From positions 22,661,691-22,725,690 of the forward strand of contig CM057837.1 of the NCBI GenBank assembly GCA_030068075.1: a stretch of 64,000 nucleotides of DNA, in the 5' to 3' direction. The notes under the pieces are model-generated. The model saw only the letters and a program-made list of their open reading frames with translations. It had not been told where the DNA came from and made no database searches. The stretch is from Paguma larvata. Its lineage: Eukaryota > Chordata > Mammalia > Carnivora > Viverridae. Below, in pieces: positions 32,260 through 43,259 of this stretch. Every line of letters starts with the position of its first letter. Positions within the stretch are counted from its first letter, which is position 1. Position numbers and translations under genes: made by a program.

Positions 32260-32540
32260 AGCACGTGTGAAATAGGCTTTTCCCTTATTTGTCCTGAATA
32301 AAATAATTGCTGTAATGAAAAGTCAGGGAGTTCAGGAAACAGTATTTTCTGAAATACAATCCTCAGTGAACTGGGAATGATATCCACCAAAAACAAAAAC
32401 AAAAAGAAATAAAAATGAATAGAATCTACGGAAACCAAAGGGGACACAGGAAAGTCTCAACTTCAATATTGTGTCAAATTGAGTAATAAAGTGAATTCCC
32501 AAATTGCGCCAAAGGGCATTTGCTGAATGCCCGGCATGCA
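32260..32540. promoter_or_regulatory. AT-rich candidate conserved block
   Basis: Repeat-free apart from an A-rich CAAAAACAAAAACAAAAAG patch near 32385-32405. It contains 'CTGAATAAAATAATTGCTG'. Function inferred. Confidence 0.3.
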
Positions 32541-32894
32541 TAGCCCATCTGCCTCTGTCCCTGCCACCTGAGACCCTCGCCCGGGCTCTAAGGGCACGGA
32601 GATGGCACCCTTCCAGGCCGTCTGGAAGCTCGTGCCATGGCCGGAGCTCAACGCCCCCAATCTGGGTCACACTGAACAACTTCCGGTCCCTCGAGCCTTG
32701 GGCCATCCCCTCTGCAGGGAGCCCCGCCCTCCATCTTTCTCTTTCCCTCGGGGGCTCTCACTAGCCCTTGAGTGCGTCCAGAAGTCCCTTCCCTAGAGGC
32801 CTGCATCCCAGCAAGAGGTTGCCCGCGGATGCAGGTACCACCTGTCCTATGGTCTTTGGCCCTTCTGGGGTGCTAAGAGGCACCAGCCCGCCTG
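32541..32894. other. GC-rich unique sequence
   Basis: Nothing recognised. Confidence 0.4.
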
Positions 32895-32945
32895 TCAGTG
32901 TCTAAGTCAGAGCCTGGCATGTAGTAGGCCCTCAGTGTTGAAAGA
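32895..32945 (+). mobile_element. L2/MIR 3'-end fragment, sense
   Basis: 'GAGCCTGGCATGTAGTAGGC' followed by 'CCTCAGTGTTGAAAG' is the 3'-terminal signature of L2/MIR. Confidence 0.6.
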
Positions 32946-33229
32946 GGTCTCGTGGAATTTCTTTCTAAATCCGTGGATGGAGACAACTGTATTATGAACT
33001 TTCTAGAAAGCCCAGGCCATGCCCTACATTGTTGTCTGAGCCTCCAGTCTACTCATCCCCCGAGCACACCACAAGGCAGCCCAGTCTCTCCTTCTGGAAC
33101 CTTCCCCTCTCCTTCTCCGGGGCCCTCCCGATGCCTCTGGGGCATAACCAAATTGTGGGTGTGTATCTCAGAGACATTTGTCACAGAATTACAGCTCCAG
33201 GATCCCGTTGCCACGACCGTGACATGATG
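32946..33229. other. unique sequence
   Basis: Nothing recognised. Confidence 0.4.
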
Positions 33230-33500
33230 ACTGTGTATTTCACGCCTTTCAGTTTCCCAGCTGGGATTCGGAGATTTAAAGGCACGGGGGCTGTACTTTT
33301 AAATTTACGAGAGGGCCATTGATTTAATTAATCGTACCCAGAGAGTGTCGTCAGTCACAATAAGAATTCTTAAAGGCAAAGAGGACCAGAGGAGGAAGGT
33401 CCCCGATGGCTTGCGGCCGCCAAAGCTTGTGTTCCTTTGAAAAAGCCAACTGATGCTAAGGTTCTGGGTTAAAATACATTTCTTAGGAGGGCTTGCCCGT
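33230..33500. promoter_or_regulatory. candidate conserved block with a paired-type site
   Basis: Repeat-free. It includes GATTTAATTAATC at 33321-33333, a near-palindrome of two overlapping ATTA cores, and a NotI-type GCGGCCGC at 33413-33420. Confidence 0.35.
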
Positions 33501-33809
33501 AGCCGGCAATGCTCCCAAGAGCACTTCCAGAAGCACCCGTTTGTAAACAGGATCGCCTGTGCGCCGCGGCCCAAAACAAAGCGGCTTTTCTTTGAGGGTC
33601 TCCGTGTGGCAGGAGACACAAAAAGGACAAAGCCCACTCACCAGCCAGAAGCAGTCTCGGCCTTTCCACGGGTCCATTCCATCACCCGGCTGGTGTGGGC
33701 TTGAGCTCTCCGAATCGGGTTTCCCCTAGTGAGTCTCAAGGAAGACCGCGTTCTCCTGTGGGCAAGTCCCAGGGTCATGCATCAAAGGCACCTGCCTGCC
33801 TGGCCCGGC
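33501..33809. other. unique sequence
   Basis: Nothing recognised. Confidence 0.4.
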
Positions 33810-33912
33810 CTGCTCGTTTTACAGATGGGAACACTGAGTCACAGAGCTCTCGTCTGTGAAAGACAAAGCCGGGATCTGACTCCGGTCCCCTGATCCCTCT
33901 CAGGGCTCTGTC
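33810..33912 (-). mobile_element. MIR fragment, antisense
   Basis: 'CGTTTTACAGATGGGAACAC', 'TGAGTCACAGAGCTCTCG' and 'GCCGGGATCTGACTCCGG' are antisense MIR landmarks. Confidence 0.75.
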
Positions 33913-33987
33913 TGCTGTCGGGCACCGCCTCCTGACTGAGAGAAGGCCTCGGCTGGTGTCCCTTCCACACCATCCAATTCTCTTTCT

Positions 33988-34181
33988 TTTTTTTTAAGTT
34001 TATTTGTTTTGAAAGAGAGAGAAAGAGCAGGAGAGGGGCAGAGAGAGAGGGAGAGTGGGCGAATCTTAAGCAGGCTCTGCACTGTCAGCACAGAGCCTGA
34101 TGTGGGGCTCAAACTCACGACGGGGAGATCATGACCTGGGCCCAAACCAAGAGTCCAATGCTTACCTGTCTGGGTCGCCCC
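33988..34181 (-). mobile_element. SINEC_Fc, antisense
   Basis: T-rich tail, GA-rich tract, 'AAGCAGGCTCTGCACTGTCA', 'GATCATGACCTGGGCCC' and a decayed head 'CTTACCTGTCTGGGTCGCCC' that should read GACTGAGCCACCCAGGCGCCC. Confidence 0.95.
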
Positions 34182-34724
34182 CCCCCAACCATTTTCTACT
34201 TTTAGACTTCTACTCTTGCATAGAAAAAACTTTTTATAGACTTACGTGTTTTCCTCTAGAATCACATCCTAGATTTTTCCTCGTGTGCTTACAAGACATC
34301 AACCATTTACGTAGATTCACAAACGCAGAAGCTGGGCCGAGCACAGATCCGGCCCCACAGACATCAGTTGTGACATCAGTTCTACTGCCAGAGGGTCTAA
34401 TGGGGACATCTCTTCTAGGACACTTCCCGGGGAATCTAAAGGAGGGAGAGAGAGGAGAGAGGAGAGGTAGCCAGAACTCCGATGGCCAGTGTCATTGACA
34501 CTTGTGATCTGCATTTGTAGAAGGAGTCTGTCCCTGTGGGAGAAACGCCTGCTGTCATCCAGAAATGAGCCCAGACCATCCCGAGAGCCCCCAGGACAGT
34601 CACAGCCCTCAGGGTCAGAACTGGGAGATGGTATTGCTTACCCTGCCATCTTTCCTGACCCTCCCCGCCTCGTGCTGGGCCTGTCCCTCCTCCGTCTAGC
34701 CCTGTCACTGGCTGGTGTCTGCAG
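34182..34724. other. unique sequence
   Basis: Contains a GAGAGAGGAGAGAGGAGAGG patch near 34445-34465. Nothing else recognised. Confidence 0.4.
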
Positions 34725-34845
34725 ACCTGCTTGACTCCCGAGGGGCAGGGAGCTCTCTGAAAGCAGGGACTTATCTGTCCTGCTGTAGCTGAATCTCCTA
34801 GCGGGCAGGGTACCGGGCACATAACAGATGCTCAGTACATGCGGA
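34725..34845 (+). mobile_element. L2 3' end, sense
   Basis: 'GAGCTCTCTGAAAGCAGGGA', 'CTTATCTGTCCTGCTG' and 'CCGGGCACATAACAGATGCT' then 'CAGTACATG' follow the L2 3' consensus. Confidence 0.75.
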
Positions 34846-34867
34846 TGGCTTCAATCGGGGGACGTGG

Positions 34868-34958
34868 CCCCATTTACTCATTTTATAGAAGAGGAAACTG
34901 AGGTCGGAAGAGGTCAAGTGAGAAATCGGTAGTGGAACCAGAGCGAGGACCAGGGCCC
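34868..34958 (-). mobile_element. MIR fragment, antisense
   Basis: 'CCCATTTACTCATTTTATAG', 'AAGAGGAAACTGAGGTCGG' and 'GAGGTCAAGTGAG' form the antisense MIR core. Confidence 0.75.
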
Positions 34959-34979
34959 GCCGGAACTTCTCCGTCCCTT

Positions 34980-35250
34980 ATCTTTGCAAATAATAAGAAA
35001 ACAATACGGATTAACCTGAACCACTTAGTTCTGCTTTGCCAGGATCATGCAAACTCGCTCTCCTCAGCCTCTCACTTCCCACCCCCGCCCCCGAAAGATC
35101 TTGGAAAGGCAGCAGGGTTTTATGCAAATAATCTTCCAGGGGCCGATAAGAAGCAAATGTTTATTTTTCCTTCAGAGGTCCCCGATGGGCTTTATCTGCC
35201 GGGCCTGGTGGGGGGGGGGGCCTGCTATCAGAGGGGCATGCAAATGACTC
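34980..35250 (+). promoter_or_regulatory. candidate enhancer with octamer (POU/SOX-type) sites
   Basis: Two perfect ATGCAAAT octamers at 35122-35129 and 35238-35245, plus one-mismatch versions at 34984-34991 and 35046-35053, all on the same strand in a repeat-free block. A G11 run (35210-35220) sits between the last two. Octamers bind POU-domain factors; enhancer activity is inference. Confidence 0.4.
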
Positions 35251-35886
35251 CCCTAGAAAGGTCCTGAAAGAGAATAGCTCTGTTTTCAAAACCATGGGCA
35301 TTTGCCTGGACATTTGCCTGCTCATTTTCCTCTTCCGTTCCAAACAGCGTGGAGGCACCATAACTGTTCTGCCTAGGAAAATTCCAACAGCAGGGAAGTA
35401 CAGGCCCACCACCGCCTGGGAGATGGGGCCAGGCAATGAGGAGGGCCCTAGCCTCGGCCCTCCTGAAATTCTTAATTTACCAGGAGCCCCATCTGATGCA
35501 GAGAAGAAGAGACAGGTGGGCCGTCTGTCACCATCAGGGACCTAAGGGGACCAGCAGAAGTACTTTGAGGGAAGCCCTTAAGCATCATCACAAGCCAAGG
35601 GGCTGCCGGGTTCGGAGCCATAGGCTCAGCATACTGAGAGGAGAGTCTTTTTAAATGCCAACTTTATCCCCAGTCGCAACCTGCCTGCTTCACTGGGAAG
35701 GCCTGAGGGCCGCCCTCTGAGCACGATGGCATCACCCCAGGGAAGGTACAGTTAAAATTGCTGGTGAAGTTTAACGGGTCCCAGGAAAGATAGGCTCAGG
35801 GGCCTCACTGTAGCGTCCATAGATTCCACCCACTTGGATCCCAAAGACCGAGCCGGCCACAGAAAGTCACCTCTCCGGGCGCACAT
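35251..35886. other. unique sequence
   Basis: No repeat or gene recognised. Confidence 0.4.
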
Positions 35887-36327
35887 ACGATGATACAGTT
35901 TCCGTATGACCCAGCGATTCCACTGCTGTGTCCAGACAAATTCTTGTACATGAATGTTCACAGCGGCTTTATTCACAGTGGCCCAAGACTGGAGATGACC
36001 CAAACGTCCATCAGCTGGGGAATGGACAAACACATTGAGGTAGATCCAAATCATGGACTACCGCCGGGCAAGGAAAGAGTAAGCTACACACTCGTGAATT
36101 GCAGTGCGCCACCCGGGTGGAGGAAGTCGGGGCCTCGGGTGGGGCCGCTGCTGTGGAAAGTAATGGTGAGAAGCACGACGAGGAGAGAGAAATACTTTAT
36201 GTCTTGATGGCGGAGGTGGCTACGCCACAGTGTTCATGAGTCGGAGCCCCTCAAATTGTCCGCTGCAAGTTGGCGAATTTTATTGCACATAACTTACACC
36301 TCAATAAGGGCAATTAAAAAAAATCAC
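35887..36327 (+). mobile_element. L1 3' end, sense
   Basis: 'CCGTATGACCCAGCGATTCC', 'TTCTTGTACATGAATGTTC', 'GGCTTTATTCACAGTGGCCC' and 'CCATCAGCTGGGGAATGGAC' are the standard ORF2-end/3' UTR landmarks of an old mammalian L1. The 3' part is rearranged and ends in an 'ACCTCAATAAGGGCAATTAA' tail. Confidence 0.85.
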
Positions 36328-36559
36328 AAAGAACGATGTCATGTTAGATATTAATCTTCTTTGAGGATTCTTATTTTTCTGCCTATAAAATGGTATTCCA
36401 AACACAGACCAGCCAAGAACGCCCTTCCTCAAGGAGTCCCGGGAGAGACGCCAGAGAACACCATTCCTCCATCTTTTTAGCCCGTTACCAGCTGCTCAGA
36501 TATGTTGAGAGGTGGCAGGATTTGTAGGTAAGGAGTAGAGATTTCAAAACTTGAACTTA
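36328..36559. other. unique sequence between two L1 fragments
   Basis: No repeat recognised. Confidence 0.4.
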
Positions 36560-36650
36560 ATGGCCAGCTCAGCCAGTCACTGGGCGAACCTGAAAACAAT
36601 GTCAGACTCTGAAACCTCGTATCTGTGAAACGGTAACGAAAATAGCCCCT
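36560..36650 (+). mobile_element. MIR fragment, sense
   Basis: 'CACTGGGCGAACCTGAAAAC', 'CAGACTCTGAAACCTCG' and 'TATCTGTGAAACGGTAACG' track the sense MIR core. Its 3' end meets the next L1. Confidence 0.5.
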
Positions 36651-36654
36651 CCCC

Positions 36655-37065
36655 AGGTGGAAACAGCCCAAATAGCCGTCCGTGGATAAACAGACAGACA
36701 AAATGGCGGCATATCCACACAACAGAGTATTATTCAGCCATAACAAAAGAACATGGTGCTGACACAGGCTACGACCTGGGTGAAATTTGAAGGCATTATG
36801 CTAAGCAAAAAGGCCACATGTCATATGATTCCGTTTGTAGGAAATACTCAGAATAAGTAAATCCATTGAGACAGAAAGCAGAGGGGAAGAGGAAAAACTG
36901 TTTACATTCCTATAGAGTTTTGTTTGGGGATGCTGAAAATGTTTTGAAACTAGATAGAGGTGTTGGTAGCCCAACACTGTGACATGCTTAAATCAATTGA
37001 ATGTCACCTTAACATGGTTAATTTTATATCATGTGAATTTCACCTCATTAAGCAAAAATAGCATC
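36655..37065 (+). mobile_element. L1 3' end, sense
   Basis: 'GTGGAAACAGCCCAAATAGC', 'GAGTATTATTCAGCCATAAC', 'ATGCTAAGCAAAAAGGCC', 'ATATGATTCCGTTTGTAGG' and a 'TTTCACCTCATTAAGC' tail are old L1 landmarks. It is a separate insertion from 35887-36327, because the same part of the element is present twice. Confidence 0.9.
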
Positions 37066-38094
37066 TCTCTCCTTGTTGTCAGGGGGCATCGAGAAGGTCG
37101 CTCTGGCAGGAGGCACAGTCCTGGGGGCAGAGAAAACCTCAGTAAACACAGCTATGATGACGCTGGACTCAGCAGTGGAGCCTTCCTTCCAGCGACCCTG
37201 AACTTGGGGGACTGCAGATGCCACAGAAGCAGAGATGGGAGGTCACCTGGCTAGTCCAGACCCCAGCCTCCAAGCTTCTGTCTCTGCCGGTCCCTTGGAC
37301 AGGCCTACCCCTGAATCTGAGCTTGGACTGGAAGATGAGTCACTTAGGAATATAACCAGGCTTATGTCATAGGCCCAGCCCCAAGGGCTGACATTTGATC
37401 TTTGTCCTGTGACCCCAGCTCTGACCCGTGCCTAATCCCATGGCCAGGCTGGCAGCAGGGCAGGCCTCCCGGGAAAGCAGCTTTCCCAAGCAGGCCCAAG
37501 CAAGCCTGGGCTCCCAGCAGATTTTGTCTTTTGAGGGGGTCTGCAGGGCATAGGACAGCCTGGGAGATTTTTAACAGGCTCGTAACAATGAGACTAATTA
37601 GTATCTAATCAGAATCTTAGTAGTGCGGGAACCCATGGAGGCATGGTAATCCACATTCGCCAGGACTGTGTTTTCTAATGGAAATCAGTGTGCATCTCAA
37701 TTCCTGGTAGGTTTCTGAAAACAGCTCTCAACCCACATGTGAAGGGAGGCTTCGCACTGACGCAGGCTCCTGAGGCACAGAGGGAGGTTTCGACCTGAGT
37801 TCCCCTGGAGTCCATGAAAAGAGCCTCCACACCCCCAAATCTATGGTTAACTTTGGGAAAGGATCTACCTGCCGAGAAAGAAAGCCCTCTTTGGATTAGA
37901 AACCGTGTGAGCCGTGTGGGCCCCTTCAGCCTTCTGAAGCCCAGGATTGTTCCCACTGACCCGTCTCTGGGGCTCTTTCTGTTTTTCTCACATCCTGAGA
38001 AATCATCACATTCTCATGGAATCACCAGGCACTGGGGAGAGGGCCAGGCTTGAGACCCCAGGATTTCTAGGATTCTCCTAGAAAAGATGAGCAA
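37066..38094. other. unique sequence
   Basis: Mostly GC-rich. A repeat-free AT-leaning patch at 37570-37700 has 'GAGACTAATTAGTATCTAATC', two near-palindromic homeodomain cores. No gene. Confidence 0.4.
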
Positions 38095-38272
38095 AGCTCC
38101 ACGGATCATACAGCAGGGTGTAGACCAAGACGCTCGGGGGCACCTGGGAGGCTGGTAAACATGGAGCCTGCCCCTGCCCCCCGAGTTTGAATCGGCTAGG
38201 TCTAGTTTCTGACAGGTTTCCAGGTGACGCTGATGCTGCCGCTCCCAGAACCATGCTTTGAGAACCACTCAT
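38095..38272 (+). mobile_element. MER20-like hAT-Charlie remnant
   Basis: 'GGGGGCACCTGGGAGGCTGG', 'GTTTCCAGGTGACGCTGATG' and a terminal 'TGCTTTGAGAACCACTC' match the MER20-type consensus, with the middle altered. Confidence 0.7.
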
Positions 38273-38619
38273 GTGGAGAAAAGAACCAGAGGGGTTGGGG
38301 GTAGGTAGGGGTGGGCTGGGGACAGAGACAGAAGGTCCCAGCAAGGGCAAGAGCTGCATCAAACACAAGCATTCATGAAGGGTCAGGGTGGGGGGGCGTG
38401 GTCTTCGAGAAAAGAGACGGGTTGGTCTAGGAGGAGGTGATACCGGGAAGGGGCGGTAGTACACGGAGTTCCGAAAGGAAGATGTGCTCAGATCATAGAC
38501 TGGCCAACAGGAAGAAAGATAAAAACCAGGGAGAGGCAGCCAGCAAGGCTTGGGGCCAGAGGCATAGGAAATAAGAGTGAGGAAAGAGAGGAATTCTAGT
38601 CTTTAACAGAGAGAGACAT
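38273..38619. other. unique sequence
   Basis: Nothing recognised. Confidence 0.4.
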
Positions 38620-38842
38620 GGGGCATCTGGGTGGCTCCATCGGTTAAGTGTCTGATTCTCGATTTCGGCTCAGGTCATGATCCCATGGTTCATTGGTTTG
38701 AGCTCCATGTCGGGCTCTGTGCTGACAGTGCGGAGCCTGCTTGGGGATTCTCTCTCTCTCTCTCTCTTTCTGCCCCTCCCCTGCTCGTGTTCTCTCTCTC
38801 TCTCTCAAAATAAATAAATAAACTTTAGATAAATAAATAAAA
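38620..38842 (+). mobile_element. SINEC_Fc, sense
   Basis: Head 'TGGGGCATCTGGGTGGCTCC', body 'GGCTCAGGTCATGATCCCAT', 'GGGCTCTGTGCTGACAGTG', two CT tracts and an AATAAATAAATAAAC tail. GAGAGAGAC-type sequence flanks both ends as a likely target duplication. Confidence 0.95.
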
Positions 38843-39158
38843 GAGAGAGAGACCTGTTCTATTTGGCTCGATGGCATGTTTCTGACATGTGTGGCTAAGC
38901 ATGACAGTTGGCTCGCAGTCTCTGACTTGCAGGAGACCCCATGCAATGCTGTGGTTCACATGAGGGTTGTCGCCGAATTCAGGAAGGCATGGGGCTGCTC
39001 AGGGGCACGGCTTGCATTCCAACCCTGGGCTGGCACAAGCGATTCTATCCCTTCTCCCTCTGCTTCTCAGTTGGGTCACGGGGGGAGCTGTGAAGTCCCC
39101 ACTTCCAGGGGCTTGTTTCTTGGGAAACTGATCTCATCACCAGCCCCTTCTTCCTCCT
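38843..39158. other. unique sequence
   Basis: Nothing recognised. Confidence 0.4.
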
Positions 39159-39371
39159 TTTTTATTTTTTTAAGTTTATTTATTTATTTTGAGAGAGAGA
39201 CAGAGAGAGAAAGGAGCACGAGGGAAGGGCAGAGAGACAGGGAGAAAGACTCCCAAGCAGGTTCCTTGCTGTCAGCCCAGAGACTGATGCAGGGCTCAAA
39301 CCACCATGAGATCGTGATCTGAGCCAAAATCAGGAGTTGGATGCTTAACTGACTGAGCTGCCCAGGTATCC
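39159..39371 (-). mobile_element. SINEC_Fc, antisense
   Basis: T-rich tail with TTTATTTATTTATT, GA tract, 'CCATGAGATCGTGATCTGAG' and 'ACTGAGCTGCCCAGGTATCC' at the tRNA end. Confidence 0.95.
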
Positions 39372-40835
39372 CTTTTCCTTCTCTGGGAAAGAAGGGCTAT
39401 CACCACCGTATCCAAGAACTGAATCAGCTTGTGCAGGGAAGGCACTCTGTACTCGGGGACGTGTCACACTTTAGTGTCAGCATTTACTAATAGGCACTGG
39501 TTAATGTCTCTTAATTCCAACCAGCGATGATTAAGGTTGATGACAGAAGCTGAAACAGTAACATTTGGGATTTTACAGGTCTGTTCTTTCAGGCTCAGGC
39601 CAAGGGCATAGACAGTGTTTGGGCAGCAGCAATGGCTGGATGGAATTTTCCTTCAAAGCTGAGCCAGGCAGAGCCCCAGGGCAGGACACTGCAGGACTCT
39701 GTATGAAGGAGACAGTCAGCTTAGGGAGGGGCCAGGAAGCTGGGCTAACTTCATGTTAGCAAAGGAGGCTTGTCAGCCCAGAAGCAGAGGAAACTTTCCC
39801 TGCAGACTGCGAGGCACCAGGGAGCCTAAGAGGTCACTGGCCTCGGACCCCAAGAGCCAGATGTTATCACTGGCTGGACCAGTGAAACCTGAGCCTGGAC
39901 CCTCACTCCACAGATGACATCTTGGGCAGGCGCCAGGCAACAGTCAAGACAGGGAGCTGTTCCTGGCCTGGGGTGCTGGGGATACTGACTGGAGACTGGC
40001 AATCACTTCTCTTCCCTCCCCTGCCCCTCCTTGCGCCTCCTCCCTTGGTCTGGCACACCTCAGGGTGCAGACACAGCCTCCCCCTGCACCTGAACCAGGA
40101 TGAGGTTGCCAGTGGCATCTAATGTCGGTCAGGTGTTTGCAGGGATGTAGGGCAGAGACACAATGACCAGGCAGAGGAACTGAAGCCCGACAGAGCTGCC
40201 CCTGCCTGACCCAGTGCCTTTGCGGGACTCAGAAATTCCTCCCAGGTCCACCAATGTGGCATACTCCCCTCCAGCCAGACACCCTAGAGGTGAGAATGAA
40301 ACCCAGGTACCCCGCCCCCAACCTGGACACTGAGGCCAAAAATCACACCTGTCTACACGAACAAGACTGCATGTCCCACTGTTCACTAGCATGACTTTGT
40401 GTATCTGGAAGCGTCTTACCCAGGCAAATGGCTCAATTGTTCACTGGAAGAAACTCCCAAAAGGCACATCAATTCTTGAACAGGTTGAAGCCCACAGTTT
40501 GTACCCTATGATTCTTCAAATCTCTCACCTCCAAAACCCTGCCTCACTGTTTTTACATTCCTGTACTGTTGTATCATGATCTTCATCTAACCCTAATCCA
40601 GCCTTCCCACAATTCCCACACTGAAAGCCGCACCATTAAACCAAACCCCCAATTCTCAGTAAATTCCGACCTCGCCTTCCCCTGTTGAGACACTGACTCC
40701 TAAGGTTCCGTAGAGGTGATGTTCCCCTTTACCGTGGTGAGCAATTACCTCAGCTTTGTCTTGTCAACAGGTTGTGTTGGCCATATTTGGGGAGCCAGTA
40801 CTCAACAGAAATATTCAGTAAGTATTTTCGGAAGT
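39372..40835. other. unique sequence; possible conserved patch at 39430-39560
   Basis: The 39430-39560 patch is repeat-free with 'GCATTTACTAATAGGC', 'CTCTTAATTCCAACC' and 'GATGATTAAGGTTG'. The remainder is GC-rich. At 40380-40720 it becomes C- and A-rich in a way that suggests an old unrecognised repeat. Confidence 0.35.
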
Positions 40836-41090
40836 GTGGGTAGACAGGTGGATGAAGGAATAGATGGATGGATAGGTGAGTATGGGGGGCTGGAAGAACG
40901 AGTGGGTGGGTGGATGGATGGATGGATGGATGGATAGGTGAATAAGGGTGGATGGATGTCTAGGTGAGTGGATGGAGGGAGGGATGGATGGATAGGTGGG
41001 TGGATGGATGTCTAGTTTGGGTGGATGGAGGGAGGGATGGATGAATGGGGTAGGTGGGTGGGTGGAGGGAGGGATGTACAGATGAACATG
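40836..41090 (+). repeat. (TGGA)n-type minisatellite
   Basis: Imperfect GGTGGATG/GGATGGAT array of about 250 bp, with interspersed GATAGGTGAG units and GGGAGGGA variants. Only 40912-40934 is a pure GATG run. Confidence 0.9.
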
Positions 41091-41139
41091 TGGGTGGCAG
41101 AATGGGAGGGTAAATGAGTTGCTGGATTCCTACCAATGT

Positions 41140-41620
41140 TGATGAAGTCTTCAGACCTGGGCTTAGTATAAGCCAGGAGAAAGTCTTATCTTTGTCTCAG
41201 GACAGGAAGCCTGTCTGATGAGAAAAGCACTATCACCTCTGCAAGGAAGCCTCTTAAAGTTATAAAAGTTAAGTCTCAAAGTAGCAAATCAAGATGATTT
41301 TGGTTGACATTTGCCACTCAAAGGCCGAATTTGAAAACAGCCTTGGGGTTTTCACCCCAGCTTGAAGCGACGCGTGTAGATCAGTATCAAATTCAATGTC
41401 CCCATTGTACCTTCTCTGTAGTGGGCACAATGCAGGCTGTTGCTATCCTGGTCTTCCTCTTGGCCACATCCTTTTTCAGCTTAAATTATACAGAAGCAAA
41501 TAATTATCAGGGCTTTCTGTTTAGCCTCCTTAGAAGATTTAATTTATCCCAATAAACATGGAAGGCAGACCTTTTAGATTTGAAATGACATATAATTTAC
41601 TTCTAACAAATGCTCAGGGT
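41140..41620. promoter_or_regulatory. candidate conserved non-coding block
   Basis: Repeat-free, AT-leaning, with 'GAAGCAAATAATTATCAGGG' and 'GAAGATTTAATTTATCCC'. An 83-codon frame (41304-41555) starts at TTG and has one hydrophobic stretch; I do not consider it a gene. Confidence 0.35.
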
Positions 41621-42160
41621 CCAGGAGAAAGCCCATTCATCAAGCCGATCTGAATCCCAGGCAGCTTCCCAAAAGGACCTTTTGTCCAATTGTTTTCCAT
41701 CACAAACAACACGTGGGGTGGAGATCGAGGCAGTATTTCCAAACACTGTAAGCTACATAATTATTGTCCTCAGCAAACCTGGTGATAGTGTTAGAGTCAC
41801 AATAGCAATTTATCTGCCTAATCCCCCATTCACTGCAGCCCATCACAAGTGTTGTGTGGTTGAGGAGGCATTCAGTAACCTTCCATTCAAACCCAAGATT
41901 TAAATAACATTACCGTGGCGCCCGGGGCCCAACAAAGCCCAGGAAATCCAAAGGGGCTAAGGGACCGTCCTTGATGCCTGGCATTCGGCCGAGGGTGCCC
42001 GGATGGCAGAGAGAAGACTCTGGGCTGCCGCTCTCTCTCCGGTCTGGACCAGGCACAAAAGACGTCATCGCCCAGAGTAGAGTCAGTAGCTGGGCTCTGT
42101 GCTGACCGTCCTGCCTGTCTGGTACCATCTAGGGGACTGTCGGCTGCAACTGTAGCTCTT
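41621..42160. other. unique sequence
   Basis: AT-leaning to 41905 ('GCTACATAATTATTGTCC' near 41755), then GC-rich. A TTTTGTTGTTGTCGTTG tract lies at the right edge. Confidence 0.4.
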
Positions 42161-42519
42161 TTGTTGTTGTCGTTGTTTTTAAGTAGCGATAGTGTGGCTT
42201 CGGCTGCAGCCTGTAGACCTAACTCTGGGTTAGATCTCGGTACCTACCTGATGGGACATCATATCCCTTCTGATGTTTCACTGACAGAACACAACCTTCC
42301 AAAATACAGCTCCTCATCTCCCTACCTGCCTCCCTTGCCCCCCAGTTTGCTCCCCAGTGAACGGGCTCATCGCCTACCCAACCACCCAAGCCTGGGGGCA
42401 GAGCTCTCCTTTTTGCCCCAAACACAGCATATTCCAGTCGGCTGGCAAGCCCTGCCATTTCTAACTCCTGAATATTTCAAAAACTCACTTGTGCAGCCAC
42501 ATCTGCGCTATGGGTTCTG

Positions 42520-42830
42520 GTCTCTGACTGTGTCACTGCACATGCTCCCAGCTGCTTTTCCTGCTTCTGGTTCTTTCCTCTTCCAATCTATTCTTCTCAG
42601 GACAGCAGGTGTGAAACGCAACACTCAATAGCAAATTGGGACTATGTTGATTGAAAAATGCAATTTCAAGACAGGGTTTGAAAAATAGCCTTGATGAGGG
42701 GGGCTGCTCACTCAAACTATAAAACTTTGAGGGGTCAGTCCCTTGTTCGATAACCTGCAAAAGCTTGCCATTATCTTCAGGGTCAAGTCCAAGCCGGCCC
42801 CATCTCTGGCATGCCCACAGCTTCAAAGTC
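42520..42830 (+). mobile_element. L2 internal fragment, sense
   Basis: 'CCAATCTATTCTTCTCAGGA' then 'GATAACCTGCAAAAGCTTGC' and 'CATTATCTTCAGGGTCAAGT' are degenerate versions of L2 sequence lying just 5' of its 3' terminal region. Confidence 0.5.
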
Positions 42831-43259
42831 AAGAAGATTCAAACCCGGGCACCACCACGTGCTTTCACGAACTCCATCCCAGAGCAGTTTGTGGGGAGCA
42901 GGGAGGTGCCTGGGGAGAGGGTCATGGTTGTAAATCTCACACTTGCCCTGCAACCGCAATCCAGAGGCAAGATGCTGGGACACTTCCGCTCACAAGACAA
43001 AAGGCCCGATTCTGCCCCTGCACCAAATCCAGCGACCTTTTTGAGAAAGAAACGCATGACGGACCAAAGAGAGGAGAAAACATACTTCGAGCTCGCATGA
43101 ACTGGGTGCTGATTGCAGCTTTGTGACTTCCCCACTTAGTGTTCCTAGGCTGGCAAGTACTGGATTTTTCCAAGCTTCTGTTGGAAAAGGGGGATGGTAA
43201 TAGGATCCGTTGCCCAGGATTGGTGTGAGGGGTAAGTCAGAACCCCCCTGCCCATTATA

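Noticed and set aside
41304..41555. An 83-codon frame with one hydrophobic stretch, like a small membrane protein.
   Set aside because: TTG start, the only internal ATG is late, and there is no ribosome context or paralogue that I recognise. More likely chance within an AT-leaning non-coding block.
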